A stretch of 64,000 nucleotides of DNA from Filomicrobium sp. (GCA_017792465.1 CP051234.1:2234606-2298605); one strand, 5' to 3'; positions 1 through 10,061 are shown, counted from the stretch's first letter. A program made the numbers and translations. Notes: generated by a model from the letters alone, not told the origin.

Positions 1-1
1 C

Positions 2-3000
2 GGTCCCGGGATAGACAAAAGCGACAAGGACAACCTCGAGATCCCTGAATTGCCTTTGGCTCAGTCGAACGCCAATGTCGACAAAGCCGACGACATTGAA
101 GAGGCAAGCCCCATCCTTGAGCGGGTTCGCGAAGCCTCCCGCGTGTTTGCGTCGGCCCCGACGATCGACGAGTTGGCTTCCGCACTGGATCGCAAGGAAG
201 GTTGGCGGCTTTCGGGGTATGCCATTCGACTGCATGAACTGACAGGATTGCCGCGCCGGCAGCCGCTGGCGATCTACGGTTCGAATGGCGCGATCTGGGC
301 GCGGCTGGCGCATGCGCTCGACAGAATAGAAAATCCCGGCGCCGAAAAGACTTTGCGCAGATATACCAAAGAGGCCGCAGCCTCATTGAATGCCGAGCAG
401 GCCGAGCCGCTGCCGCAAATCTACGCTCTTTCAGATCGGATCGGAGTGTGGCTGACAGACCGTGCGCCGCAACCCAACGAAACAAAGACCGTTCTTTTCG
501 GAAGGATCGAAACGCAGCGCCAGGCAGCACTCAAACAAAGCGGGGCTGGTCCTCTCCCGCCCCTTGATCCGTTCCTGGTGGAGCGGGCGTTGGCGATTTC
601 GACTGATCCGAAAATCCGCAGGGTCTTTGCCGATGCTCATTGGTTCACGCGCGGCAAGCCTTCGCAAGCTGCTACGGCGCCGGATTGGGCTCCCTTTGCT
701 GCCGCGCTGATCCCGCTATCGCTGGCGCTCATCTGGCTCATCAACAGTCTCGCCCTGCGCAAAGCCTACCTGCGCAGACGGCCGCCGCAACGCCGCCCGG
801 AACATGTGCAGCTTGTTGCCGACGCCGCCAACCAGATCGGCGAGTTCGGCAGTAAGTTCAGGCGGATCTCCCAACAACTGGCAACCCGCACATCGACGCG
901 GACCGGCCGCATCGACGTTGCCGGCACAATCCGCGCCGCGATTGCGGACGGGACCGGGATGATCCGGCCGGTCTATGAAGAAGCGACGCGCGCGCCGGAA
1001 TATCTTGTTCTCATCGAGCGCAGGTCGGCGGGCGATCAGGAAGCGCGCCGACACCGGGAACTGGTGCGCCAGCTCGAAGGCTTACTTCATTTCAACGTTT
1101 TTTATTTCCGCACCGAGCCCTCGATCCTCGAACCTGACGGTGGCGGCAAGCCGATTGCAATCGAACGGCTGCGCTCAAGCCATGCCGGGCAGAGACTTCT
1201 GGTTATTGGGTCGGGCATCGGCTTTCTCGATCCGGTCGACTTCGAACCCCTGCCGGCCGCACAGGTCCTGACCCATTGGGACTACCGGGCTTTGCTGACG
1301 CCTGTTCCGCTGGCCGAGTGGGGGCGGGAAGAATTCGAACTTGCGCGGCAACTGAATATGCCGGTCGGGCGTGCGACCGTCGAAGGGCTGACAGGGCTTT
1401 CGGAGCTTCTGGGGCTTGAAGGCAATCTTTCCCGCGACAGCGTCGAACCGCACGGAGATGCACTGGCTCGGCCGCTGCCAGAAGTGTTCCGGTTGCGACC
1501 TCAGCGGCTGCTCTATGACACCCCGCCAACCGACTTGCCGGAAGAACAGGTATTGCAGGACCTGCGTAACTTCCTCGATCCGGCGAGCTTTGACTGGCTT
1601 TGTGCTCTGGCCGTCTATCCGGCGGTGCAGTGGGACCTGACGATTTATCTTGGCGTTGCACTGCCTGAAACGGCCGGCGGCGATCCGGCCCGGGCTCCGC
1701 TATATAACGAAGCTCGCATAGCGGCGCTGACCCAGCTGCCGTGGCTGCGCGAAGGCATGATGCCGAACTGGCTTCGCCGCGCCTTGATGCGAGAAATGCC
1801 GCCCAAGCGCAGCAAGGAAGTGCGCCGGGCTTTGGCCGCCGTGCTCGAACAAGCCCGCGAGCAGGATGGCGCGTTTTCCGACAGCGCGGTCAAGTTCGAT
1901 ATCTCGCGCGAGGTCGCTCAATCCGCGCTCGCGGAAACCTTCGATGACGAAGTGCTGCTCGACTTTCTCGCACGCGGCGACATCGAAGACCTGAAAGTCG
2001 ACCAGAGCAATCTCATCAAACGGCTGGTGCCGAAGGGCATTCTCGACCGCATCGGCTGGCCGGAATTGATCGCTGCCGGAGTTGCGGGCATCTACGCCGC
2101 GGCCGCCTATCTGTTGACGCCTCGAGCTGGCGCGCCGCTGGTGACCGGGGCTTGGCTGCCGCTCGTGTTCCTGGGTGTCGGAGCCGTTATCGCGCTGGGG
2201 CTGGCAAACCCTTATGAAGCCTACCGGCGCATTCGTCTCTGGCTGATGCGGTCGACGACGTTTGGGCTGGCCTTTGCCCTTGCGGTTCTGCTGTCTGCCC
2301 CTTTGCAAATCGTTCGGCTAACTTTGAGCGATGCGTTTGCCAGCCAGTTCAATGCTGCACTTGCCGCGGCGGTGCTGGGGCTTCTTGCTGCCCGGTCTAT
2401 CGTCAAGTGGCTGTGGCTGCCGACCTGGATGAGCGCCGGCAGCATCTGGAAACGAGGCGCGATATTCTGGGCCAAATGTCTCGCTCTGGCAGTTGTCGTT
2501 TTTGGCATCTGGCAACTCCTCGAACCGCCTCCGCAGCGCGCCGGCATCAATTCAGCTTCGGACTATTTCGCAGCGCTTGCGGCGACACTGTCACCGCTGT
2601 CGCCCGTCTATTCCCAGCTCTTGATCGTCGTTGCTGCTGGCTTCAGCCTCTTTGCCCTCGGCTTTGCGGCCGCGCGGTTCCTGCCGGAGCATCTACCCGA
2701 AGCCCCTTCGATGGTGTTGTCACGCGGCCCCGACTGGGCGGCTGGCGCGTTGAAGGTCGCGATCTGTCTATTGCCGATCCTGCCGGCGATCTACCTTTCG
2801 GTGGAACTGGCGTCGTCAAGCGTGATCCTGAACGGCGTGTCGCGCGAAATCACGGCGCGGGCGCAGCTCCCCGATGGGTCGGTGCTCGCACTCGGCGGCT
2901 CCGATGGGCAGGTCACGTTTATCCAATTCGAGGAGCGCGGCGGGTTTGAGCAGTCTTCCGTACGTTTTGCCGGCGGATCGATTGTCGATCTTGCGCTCCA

Positions 3001-5806
3001 CGAACTTGGGCCCGGGCGAACGAAGGTCGCGTTCGCTTTGCGCGACGGGATGGTGCGCGGCGGTGTTTTGAGTTCGCGGCCTGACGGGCTCGAATTCCAA
3101 AGTTCCTTTTCCAAACAGGTTGGGGGCGCCAGCAACGGTGCGCCGCTCAAAATTGCGTACAATGGCCAAGGTCATCTCGTCAGCGCGACGGAATCGGATG
3201 TTGGTGCCAGCCAGATTTCCGTTGAAGGGCGCGGCAGCGACATTACCGTCACGGATGGGCCTGTCACCGCCATGGCCTCAGCCGGTCCCGGTTTCGTCTA
3301 CGCCACCATGGACGGTCGCCTTTGGCATGTCAGCAATCCCGCCTACCAGGCCCAGCCCACTCCGACAGAGCCGCAAAGCGATTCCACCATCGTCGATTTT
3401 CGAAATTTCGGCCGTGCGCGAACACTCAAGATCATTCCGGACACAAAGCAGAGCGATCGCTATCGGCTCGTCGCGATTGGCGATGACGGCACGGTGATTA
3501 CCGGATATGTCGGCGATGGTTTCGAAGAACTCACACTCATGACCGACCACCGCGAGAAGCTGGCCCTGACAACCAAGCCGGCCATCTGGCGAGGCATTGA
3601 GAATAAAACTCCCGGCGCCGATGCCGAAGAGACGAGCTCCAAGAAGTTCGCGGCGCTGGTCTATGACGTCGACAATCAGCAACTGTTGTACAGCCAGAAC
3701 ATCGATGAGCTGCGCTACCCAGCCTCGCTTGTGAAGGTGATGACCCTCTTCATCGTTTTCGATAGGCTAGCCGATGACCGGCTTCGATTGGACGATCAGA
3801 TTTCCGTATCGCCAAAAGCGGCTGCCGTGCCGCCGGCAAAGGCTGGACTGCGGGCAGGCGAAACCTTGAGCGTCGAACAGGCTATCAGTCTAATAGCGAC
3901 GAAATCGGCCAACGACGTTGCCGTTGCGGTCGCAGAACACATTGCCGGTTCGGAAGAAGCTTTCGCCGATCTCATGACACGCGAGGCACAAGCTCTGGGA
4001 ATGGCAAAGTCGGTTTTCAAGAACGCTAGTGGGCTGCCAGACCGTGAGCAGGTTACGACCACGCGCGATCTCCTGACGTTGAGCCTGGCCATGCTCAAGC
4101 GCTTCCCGCAGTACTATAAATACTTCGGGCTTGAGACCTATGAATTCAGGGGCAAGACCTATAAAAATTTCAACGCTCTGCTGACATCATTCGAAGGCAC
4201 CGATGGCATCAAGACCGGTTACACGCGGGCGTCGGGGTTCAACATCATCGTGTCGGCGAACAGGGTCGGGGGCGCAACCAACGGGCGAGGGCGGCTGATC
4301 GCGATTGTGACCGGCGGTCGAACTTCGGCTGTCAGAAACTCGATCGTTCGGGCGTTGCTCGGCCGCTATTACGGCGACCCGCCGACTGCCGACAGCGAAA
4401 TCCTGATTGCCGAGGACGGCTCCCAACGACCGAAGGCTTTGAAAGAGATCGCCGCTGCCGCAGCCGATATCGGCAAGCGGGCTGCTTCGGTTGATGCACT
4501 CGTCGAGGAGCTGGATACCGAAGTGGCCGCCTTGGTCAAGGAGGACAGCAGTTCAACGAAGGCCGCACGCCTTTCACCAGAGCTTCAATTTGCGCAAGCG
4601 AAAGGAAAACTGCCGCGTCCGACATACGCCCGGCGCGTCTTGCCCTATGGCGCAGAGACCCAGTCTGGAGGTGTCTCCAAAGGCGAATTCTACCAAACCC
4701 GCGACAACGCACAGGTTACGTCTCCAGCCGATGGCTGGGTTGTCTATGCCGGAGAATTCCGCGCGTATGGCCAGATCCTGATCATCAATTGCGGTGACGG
4801 GTATCAAGTGCTGCTCGCCGGTTTCGAGAAGATCACCGCTCAGCCCGGTCAATTCGTCCTTTCAGCCGAACCGGTGGGAGAAATGGGCGGGCGTGACAGC
4901 GAAACCGAGCCGTTCCTCTATGTCGAGTTTCGCAAAGACGGCAAGCCGATCGATCCCGCACCCTGGTGGGAAAACGGAACCGACACGGCGGCGTCGGACA
5001 CGTCACCACCTGGATCTCCCCGAGGACCAGATGGAGCTGACGGATCGGCCATCGAGGCTGATCCCAACCCCGGTTTAGCGCCCAGCCTGGGCATTCCCAG
5101 AAAGCCGATCATCGTGATCGACCCTGGCCATGGTGGGGCCGACCTGGGCGCGCAAAAATTTGGTTTGCTCGAAAAAGACGTGGTGCTGCGGCTCGCATTG
5201 GAGCTGGGCCGGAAACTCGTCGAAGAAAATGGCTACGTCGTCAAACTTACGCGTTTGGGCGATCAACGGCTGACGCTGCAGCGCCGGCGGGAATTCGCCG
5301 AACGAAGCGGCGCTGACGTGTTCCTTTCGCTCCACGTGGATTCTGCTCGTTCCGACGCTACCGGTCCGATAATCTACACGCTGCAGCCTTCAATCCTCAC
5401 CGAGCTTTTCGGATCGGACAATTCCGAGCTTCGGCAGGAACTGCAAATCAGAAACCGCGCCTTGGGGCAATCGATCGCATCCGAACTCGTCGAACCGTTA
5501 CTTACCAAGGAAAATCCTCTGAGGCCCGGAAAGTTTGGTGTGCTGAGGACAACGAAGCTGGCCGCTGCACTCATCGAGGTCGGCTATGTCTCGAACAGGG
5601 CTGACGCTCAGGCGATGCTCTCGCAAGACTGGCGGGACCGTGTTGTCGGCGCGATCGCGACCAGCCTCGAACGGTACTTCAAGCGATACCCGGCCGAGCG
5701 AAGGCAAGGCGAACCGATAGATTCCGAGCAGCAGCCACCATTGCTCGATCCATCCAGTGTGCCGCTTCCGGCTGCGCTCATCGACGACCCCAACACCAAA
5801 AACTGA
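2..5806 (+). CDS. Giant multidomain envelope protein: vWA-like region, membrane helices, D,D-carboxypeptidase, degenerate LytM and Amidase_3 (5' partial)
   Basis: The frame is open from the window edge, so the true start lies upstream. Residues are counted from the TTG at 50. Visible in order: a soluble part with a membrane helix near 214-236; a region around 270-440 with alternating hydrophobic strands (EYLVLIERRS, LLVIGSG, RALLTPVP) resembling a vWA-like fold; a helical region to about 660; about seven membrane helices between 672 and 921; a beta-rich region to about 1180. Then comes a serine D,D-carboxypeptidase domain with S1226-LV-K1229, S1286-A-N and K1388-T-G, so all three motifs are intact. 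An M23/LytM-like domain (about 1545-1645) has no HxH and looks catalytically dead, like EnvC. The C-terminal Amidase_3 domain keeps zinc ligands H1694, E1708, H1762 and catalytic E1843. Domain calls are family knowledge. Inference: a membrane-anchored peptidoglycan hydrolase that carries its own activator-like domain. The role of the N-terminal half is unknown. Confidence 0.85.
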   Translation, partial: GPGIDKSDKDNLEIPELPLAQSNANVDKADDIEEASPILERVREASRVFASAPTIDELASALDRKEGWRLSGYAIRLHELTGLPRRQPLAIYGSNGAIWARLAHALDRIENPGAEKTLRRYTKEAAASLNAEQAEPLPQIYALSDRIGVWLTDRAPQPNETKTVLFGRIETQRQAALKQSGAGPLPPLDPFLVERALAISTDPKIRRVFADAHWFTRGKPSQAATAPDWAPFAAALIPLSLALIWLINSLALRKAYLRRRPPQRRPEHVQLVADAANQIGEFGSKFRRISQQLATRTSTRTGRIDVAGTIRAAIADGTGMIRPVYEEATRAPEYLVLIERRSAGDQEARRHRELVRQLEGLLHFNVFYFRTEPSILEPDGGGKPIAIERLRSSHAGQRLLVIGSGIGFLDPVDFEPLPAAQVLTHWDYRALLTPVPLAEWGREEFELARQLNMPVGRATVEGLTGLSELLGLEGNLSRDSVEPHGDALARPLPEVFRLRPQRLLYDTPPTDLPEEQVLQDLRNFLDPASFDWLCALAVYPAVQWDLTIYLGVALPETAGGDPARAPLYNEARIAALTQLPWLREGMMPNWLRRALMREMPPKRSKEVRRALAAVLEQAREQDGAFSDSAVKFDISREVAQSALAETFDDEVLLDFLARGDIEDLKVDQSNLIKRLVPKGILDRIGWPELIAAGVAGIYAAAAYLLTPRAGAPLVTGAWLPLVFLGVGAVIALGLANPYEAYRRIRLWLMRSTTFGLAFALAVLLSAPLQIVRLTLSDAFASQFNAALAAAVLGLLAARSIVKWLWLPTWMSAGSIWKRGAIFWAKCLALAVVVFGIWQLLEPPPQRAGINSASDYFAALAATLSPLSPVYSQLLIVVAAGFSLFALGFAAARFLPEHLPEAPSMVLSRGPDWAAGALKVAICLLPILPAIYLSVELASSSVILNGVSREITARAQLPDGSVLALGGSDGQVTFIQFEERGGFEQSSVRFAGGSIVDLALHELGPGRTKVAFALRDGMVRGGVLSSRPDGLEFQSSFSKQVGGASNGAPLKIAYNGQGHLVSATESDVGASQISVEGRGSDITVTDGPVTAMASAGPGFVYATMDGRLWHVSNPAYQAQPTPTEPQSDSTIVDFRNFGRARTLKIIPDTKQSDRYRLVAIGDDGTVITGYVGDGFEELTLMTDHREKLALTTKPAIWRGIENKTPGADAEETSSKKFAALVYDVDNQQLLYSQNIDELRYPASLVKVMTLFIVFDRLADDRLRLDDQISVSPKAAAVPPAKAGLRAGETLSVEQAISLIATKSANDVAVAVAEHIAGSEEAFADLMTREAQALGMAKSVFKNASGLPDREQVTTTRDLLTLSLAMLKRFPQYYKYFGLETYEFRGKTYKNFNALLTSFEGTDGIKTGYTRASGFNIIVSANRVGGATNGRGRLIAIVTGGRTSAVRNSIVRALLGRYYGDPPTADSEILIAEDGSQRPKALKEIAAAAADIGKRAASVDALVEELDTEVAALVKEDSSSTKAARLSPELQFAQAKGKLPRPTYARRVLPYGAETQSGGVSKGEFYQTRDNAQVTSPADGWVVYAGEFRAYGQILIINCGDGYQVLLAGFEKITAQPGQFVLSAEPVGEMGGRDSETEPFLYVEFRKDGKPIDPAPWWENGTDTAASDTSPPGSPRGPDGADGSAIEADPNPGLAPSLGIPRKPIIVIDPGHGGADLGAQKFGLLEKDVVLRLALELGRKLVEENGYVVKLTRLGDQRLTLQRRREFAERSGADVFLSLHVDSARSDATGPIIYTLQPSILTELFGSDNSELRQELQIRNRALGQSIASELVEPLLTKENPLRPGKFGVLRTTKLAAALIEVGYVSNRADAQAMLSQDWRDRVVGAIATSLERYFKRYPAERRQGEPIDSEQQPPLLDPSSVPLPAALIDDPNTKN

Positions 5807-6189
5807 TGAGGTCGCCGCACCCGGTGAGCCAGGCAAAGCGGTCCTTCGCCCCGGCATTTTAAGGGCGTTTCACTGTTGCCTTTGCACACCACGGTGCGAT
5901 GAAGGTTATATATTGCAAAGGACATTTCGTCAGTGCTCTTGCAATCAGCCACTCAGGTGACACCTGATAATCGTGTCTAGTGAGTCGCCTCGGGCCGATT
6001 TGTTCCCACGCGCCGCGAAAGGCCGAACTCACACGAACCGCCCGGCGGGCAGTGCCAGCCGCATGCGCCGCGCGGTCAAACTAACTGCAAGTTTTGCGTC
6101 CCGGGACAATCAAACGCGTGCAGGCCATTGGCAGACCGTGCGCGCGTGCCGGCCTAGCGCCGACAAACTGGATAGGATTGACCAGCTGG
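5807..6189. other. Intergenic region, no gene recognised
   Basis: The 383 bases between the giant envelope protein and the asparagine synthase contain no ORF with a convincing start and no strong hairpin with a T-run. A promoter for the downstream gene is expected here but I cannot point to one. Confidence 0.5.
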
Positions 6190-8190
6190 ATGTGTGGATT
6201 TGCGGGTGTTCTGGATCTGAAGGGCCTTGAAGAAATCGACCGACGGATGGTCGAACGCATGGCCGACGCCATCAAACATCGCGGTCCAGATGAAAACGGC
6301 TGGTTTGGTGAAGCCGGTATCTCGATCGCGCATCGGCGCCTCAGCATCATCGACGTCGAAGGCGGTCATCAGCCGATCTTCAATGAGGACTCCTCGGTTG
6401 TCGTAATTTTCAATGGCGAGTTGTTCGACTTTCCTGAGCAGCGGGCTCGCCTGATCGAGAAGGGGCACACGTTCCGCACCAAGGCCGACACCGAAATCAT
6501 CGTCCATCTCTACGAGGAATACGGCGAAGACCTTTTCCGGCACCTCAACGGTCAATTCGCGTTTGCGCTGTTCGATCGAAGACATCGCAAACTCATTCTC
6601 GGTCGAGACCGTGTCGGGATCTGTCCGCTGCACTGGTCGCGGCAGGGCGATCATCTTTTCTTTGGCTCGGAGATCAAATCGCTGTTGGCGTCGGGTGCCG
6701 TTCGCCCGGAAACCGATCCGAGAGGGCTCGATCACATCTTCACGTTTTTTGCGATCGGGCGTCGCCGCACGATGTTCAAGGGCGTGCATTCGCTGCTACC
6801 GGGTCGATACCTGCGCATTCAGCTCGATCAATCGGGCCGGCCGGCCGAGATCACCGAGCGGCAGTATTGGGATCTCGATTTTCCGGACATGGGAGCCGAG
6901 GACGACCCGGCCGACGAAACGGCTTTGATGGACGAGTTCGAAGCGACGTTCCGCGAGGCGGTCAAGGTTCGACTTCGTGCCGACGTGCCTGTGGTTGGCT
7001 ATCTGTCCGGCGGTATCGATTCCGCAGCCGTCATGGCGCAGGCCACCGAAGTCACAGGGCGCAGCCTGCCGAGCTTTACGATCAAGGTTCCGCACAAGAG
7101 CTTCGATGAAACCGATAACGCGATGCTGGCTGCACGCCATATCGGAACCAAACCGATTGTGCTTGAAGCCGGACCGCAGCTCATCTCGCAGATGTACCCG
7201 AGGCTTGTGTCGGCTGCCGACAGTCCCGTCGTTGACACGGCATGCGCTGCGCTTCACGCACTGGCCGGACGGGTGCATGAGTCGGGCTACAAGGTGGCGC
7301 TGACGGGTGAAGGGTCCGACGAGGCGTTGGCGGGTTACGTCTGGTTCAAGATCGACAAGATCATGCGCGGCCTTGGCATCGGTTCGTCGCAACCCGGGGC
7401 GACGGTCCACCGTGCCATTCGGAAAATGCTGGTGCCGTCGGTGTCTTTTTCCGAGATGGCGCATGCCGATCGCCAATTGTCCGGCATTCAGGCGCAGAGT
7501 CCCGTTTGGCATTTGATGTCGGGCACGCGGCATCGCTTTTTCAGCCGTGATTTTCTCGACAGTCTGGACGGGCATACGGCTTACGACGATCTGGAACTCG
7601 ATACCGAGCGCATGGCGCGCTGGCATCCGCTCAACCAGTCGCTTTATGTCGGCTACAAGGTGTTCCTTGCCGGGCTCCTGCTCAACCACAAGGGCGACCG
7701 TGTGGCGATGGCCAACAGTGTCGAGACCCGCTACCCGTTTCTCGATGAAAAACTGATCGCCTTGATGGCGCGTCTGCATCCGCGCTGGAAGCTGCGTGGT
7801 ATGCGCATGGACAAGTATCTGCTGCGTAAGGTTGCCGCGCGGTCGTTGCCGCATGAGATAGCGCTCAGGCCGAAGGCGATGTTCCGGGCTCCCTTCGCCG
7901 ATAGCTTCGTTGGCGAGGATGCGTCTTATGTCGGCCAGTTGCTGAGCGAAGAATCGTTGCGCAAGACGGGCTACTTCGATGCAAAAGCGGTTCGCGACTT
8001 CTACGAGCACGCCAAGCTCGGGCGCACCCGGAGCACACAGATGTTTTCGGGCATGGGGCTTGCCGGCGTGATCTCAACGCAGTTGTGGCATCATCAGAAT
8101 TTCGGTGGCGGCCTGTGCGATCTTCCCTACCGCAGCTTCGACGTCGATGCGCATCCGCCAGCACAGCGCCCCGAGGAACTGATCTCCTGA
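6190..8190 (+). CDS. asnB: Asparagine synthase (glutamine-hydrolysing)
   Basis: This is a class II glutamine amidotransferase fused to an ATP-pyrophosphatase synthetase domain. It transfers ammonia from glutamine to an AMP-activated carboxylate, normally aspartate, in the cytoplasm. The start is fixed by the family rule that the catalytic cysteine follows Met1: the protein begins MCGFAGV, so the in-frame upstream extension is ignored. R31-GPDE and the FNGELFDF segment near residue 74 are glutaminase landmarks. S273-GGIDS is the PP-loop that binds ATP. At 666 residues it is slightly long for AsnB, with a short C-terminal tail. Paralogues of this family also modify peptides or surface polysaccharides, and no cell-wall synthesis operon lies beside it to decide between these roles. 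The only strong neighbour is the upstream peptidoglycan hydrolase on the same strand, 383 bases away. Confidence 0.85.
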   Translation: MCGFAGVLDLKGLEEIDRRMVERMADAIKHRGPDENGWFGEAGISIAHRRLSIIDVEGGHQPIFNEDSSVVVIFNGELFDFPEQRARLIEKGHTFRTKADTEIIVHLYEEYGEDLFRHLNGQFAFALFDRRHRKLILGRDRVGICPLHWSRQGDHLFFGSEIKSLLASGAVRPETDPRGLDHIFTFFAIGRRRTMFKGVHSLLPGRYLRIQLDQSGRPAEITERQYWDLDFPDMGAEDDPADETALMDEFEATFREAVKVRLRADVPVVGYLSGGIDSAAVMAQATEVTGRSLPSFTIKVPHKSFDETDNAMLAARHIGTKPIVLEAGPQLISQMYPRLVSAADSPVVDTACAALHALAGRVHESGYKVALTGEGSDEALAGYVWFKIDKIMRGLGIGSSQPGATVHRAIRKMLVPSVSFSEMAHADRQLSGIQAQSPVWHLMSGTRHRFFSRDFLDSLDGHTAYDDLELDTERMARWHPLNQSLYVGYKVFLAGLLLNHKGDRVAMANSVETRYPFLDEKLIALMARLHPRWKLRGMRMDKYLLRKVAARSLPHEIALRPKAMFRAPFADSFVGEDASYVGQLLSEESLRKTGYFDAKAVRDFYEHAKLGRTRSTQMFSGMGLAGVISTQLWHHQNFGGGLCDLPYRSFDVDAHPPAQRPEELIS

Positions 8191-8207
8191 CAAAGCCAGG
8201 CCGCGTG

Positions 8208-9791
8208 CTAGCACGTCGAGCAGTTGCCGTCGGCGCGCGGATCGGTTGCGCCGCGAATGACGCCGTCGGGGGCGATCGACACCATGCCTGCGTGCCCCAT
8301 CATGTCCTCGTAAGCGCCGACGATTTCCACGTCGTGGCCTGAGTTGCGAAGCGCTTCGATCACTTCAGGATCAAACCGGCTCTCGAGTTTCAGGTTCGTG
8401 GACGCCGCGCCCCAGGTTTTACCAAGCAGCCATCTGGGAGCAGCGACGGCGGCCTGCATGTCCTGTCCGAAGAGGACGTGCCGGGTGAATATTGCCGCCT
8501 GCGTTTGCGGCTGACCTTCGCCGCCCATCGTGCCGTACGACAGCGTGCGCCCATCCGACAATAGCGCCATCGCCGGGTTGAGCGTGTGGAAAGGAAGCCG
8601 GCCGGGCCCAAGTTCGTTGGGTCCGGGGAATAACGTGAAGCTCGCGCCGCGGTTTTGCCAAAGGACGCCGGTTTCCGGGACGACGATGCCGGAGCCGAAT
8701 TCCCAGAAGATGCTTTGGATATAACTGACGGCGTTGCCGTCTTTGTCGATTGCGCCCATCCAGATGGTGTCGCCTTCGGCAGCCGGATGCGGCCAAGGTG
8801 CTGCGGCTTGCATGTCGATGCGTTGGGCTTCCCGATCGATGACGGCGTCGCCGAGCCAATCCTTCCAGATATCGCCCATCCGGTCGGGATCGCCGAGTGA
8901 GGCATTGCGCAGGATGAAAGCGCGCTTGGTGGCTTCGACGGCGGCGTGGACATGCTCGAAGCTTTCTGCAGACTTGGGTTTCAGTTTTTCAAACAGCCGG
9001 AGGATCATCAACGAGCTGACACCCTGGGTCGGCGGCGGCATGTTGAAGATGCGACCGACTTCGAGGTTCGCTTCGGCCGGTTCGACCAGTCTGGCGCGAT
9101 AGGCTTCCAGATCGGCAAGACGCACCGGACTGCCAGCCTTCTCCAGCCCGGATGCGAGGCTTCTCGCAACGTCGCCGCGATAGAAATCATCAAGGCCCGC
9201 TTCGATCAGACGAGCGAACGTTCCGGCGAGTCCGGGTTGCTTGAGGACCTTGCCTTCTGTCGGCAGTCCATCTGATGCGAACGTTTCGGCAAATCCGGGA
9301 ACGTCTTTCAGTTCATCCCATTTCTCTTTGGTCAGGCGCTCCTGAGAGACGGTGACCGGCACGCCTTCGGTGGCGTGGTGTTGCGCGGGCGCCAGCAGGC
9401 GGCTCAACGGCAGCGAGCCTCCGAACTCTTCGGCGAGCTCTTTTGCCTTCGCCCAGCCGCCGATGGCACCAGCGACCGTCAAGGCGGCGCGCGGTCCGCG
9501 CGTCGGGATCGCGGCGTCGCCATGCGACTTGTAGAAATCGAAATCGGCAAGACCGGCCGCCGGTCCGCACGCGCGAATTCCCACCGGGGCTTTGCCGGCG
9601 CGAGAAACGAGCCAGAACCCATCGCCGCCGATTGCGTTCATATGCGGATAAACGACGGCGATCGTCGCGGCGGATGCAATCATGGCTTCGATCGCGTTGC
9701 CGCCTTCGCGCAGTACGGCAGCGCCTGCTTCGGCGGCAAGATGATGAGGAGCCGTTACCATCCCGCCCAGACAGGTTTTCGATCTCAGCAT
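8208..9791 (-). CDS. Gamma-glutamyltransferase-like Ntn hydrolase
   Basis: This is an N-terminal-nucleophile hydrolase of the gamma-glutamyltranspeptidase family (527 residues). The N-terminal half has the typical pattern of alternating Gly/Ala helices (APHHLAAEAGAAVLREGGNA, IGGDGF). The autocleavage site is the DT dipeptide in GDTIWMGAID, which makes T342 the expected nucleophile and gives a small subunit of about 186 residues. Classical GGT has Thr-Thr here and this one has Thr-Ile, as in YwrD-type relatives. No signal peptide is visible, so a cytoplasmic location is likely. It is divergent from a TRAP transporter with 270 bases between them, which suggests that the transporter brings in a substrate with an amide or gamma-glutamyl-like bond. 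That link is inference. Confidence 0.82.
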   Translation of the reverse strand: MLRSKTCLGGMVTAPHHLAAEAGAAVLREGGNAIEAMIASAATIAVVYPHMNAIGGDGFWLVSRAGKAPVGIRACGPAAGLADFDFYKSHGDAAIPTRGPRAALTVAGAIGGWAKAKELAEEFGGSLPLSRLLAPAQHHATEGVPVTVSQERLTKEKWDELKDVPGFAETFASDGLPTEGKVLKQPGLAGTFARLIEAGLDDFYRGDVARSLASGLEKAGSPVRLADLEAYRARLVEPAEANLEVGRIFNMPPPTQGVSSLMILRLFEKLKPKSAESFEHVHAAVEATKRAFILRNASLGDPDRMGDIWKDWLGDAVIDREAQRIDMQAAAPWPHPAAEGDTIWMGAIDKDGNAVSYIQSIFWEFGSGIVVPETGVLWQNRGASFTLFPGPNELGPGRLPFHTLNPAMALLSDGRTLSYGTMGGEGQPQTQAAIFTRHVLFGQDMQAAVAAPRWLLGKTWGAASTNLKLESRFDPEVIEALRNSGHDVEIVGAYEDMMGHAGMVSIAPDGVIRGATDPRADGNCSTC

Positions 9792-9983
9792 CGTGTTCCG
9801 TCTCCTTTGATCACTCTATTTTTCGGCGCGCCTTCCCTTCGTTGGACGCCATTGTGCAGCATCCTGCAAGGCCAAATCGGCTCGTACGGACGAGACCGAT
9901 CAAACACTGCCCAACATGCTCAATGGCTTTGCAGTGCGCCCGCGTCGATACGCACAAACCCCTTATTGTTCAGAGCCTTATCT

Positions 9984-9999
9984 AACTGGCACACCAGTT
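9984..9999. promoter_or_regulatory. Palindrome in the divergent TRAP/GGT promoter region
   Basis: AACTGG-CACA-CCAGTT is a perfect 6-bp inverted repeat 63 bases upstream of dctP. The CTGG/CCAG half-sites resemble operators of FadR/FCD-type GntR regulators (family knowledge). No such regulator is visible in the window, so the assignment is inference. Confidence 0.4.
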
Positions 10000-10004
10000 G
10001 CTTT

Positions 10005-10012
10005 TGTATACA
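10005..10012. promoter_or_regulatory. Second palindrome TGTATACA upstream of dctP
   Basis: TGTATACA is a perfect 8-bp palindrome five bases after the AACTGG repeat. It could be part of a -10 region or a second GntR-type half-site pair. Confidence 0.3.
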
Positions 10013-10061
10013 TAAGCGTTCTTGAGACGCTCAAAATCGCAGCAACCCTGGAGTTTCCTGC

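Noticed and set aside
6796-8010. 404-codon open frame on the minus strand opposite asparagine synthase
   Set aside because: It is a GC-rich antisense shadow: no ribosome site, no recognisable domain, and the plus-strand protein has complete catalytic motifs.
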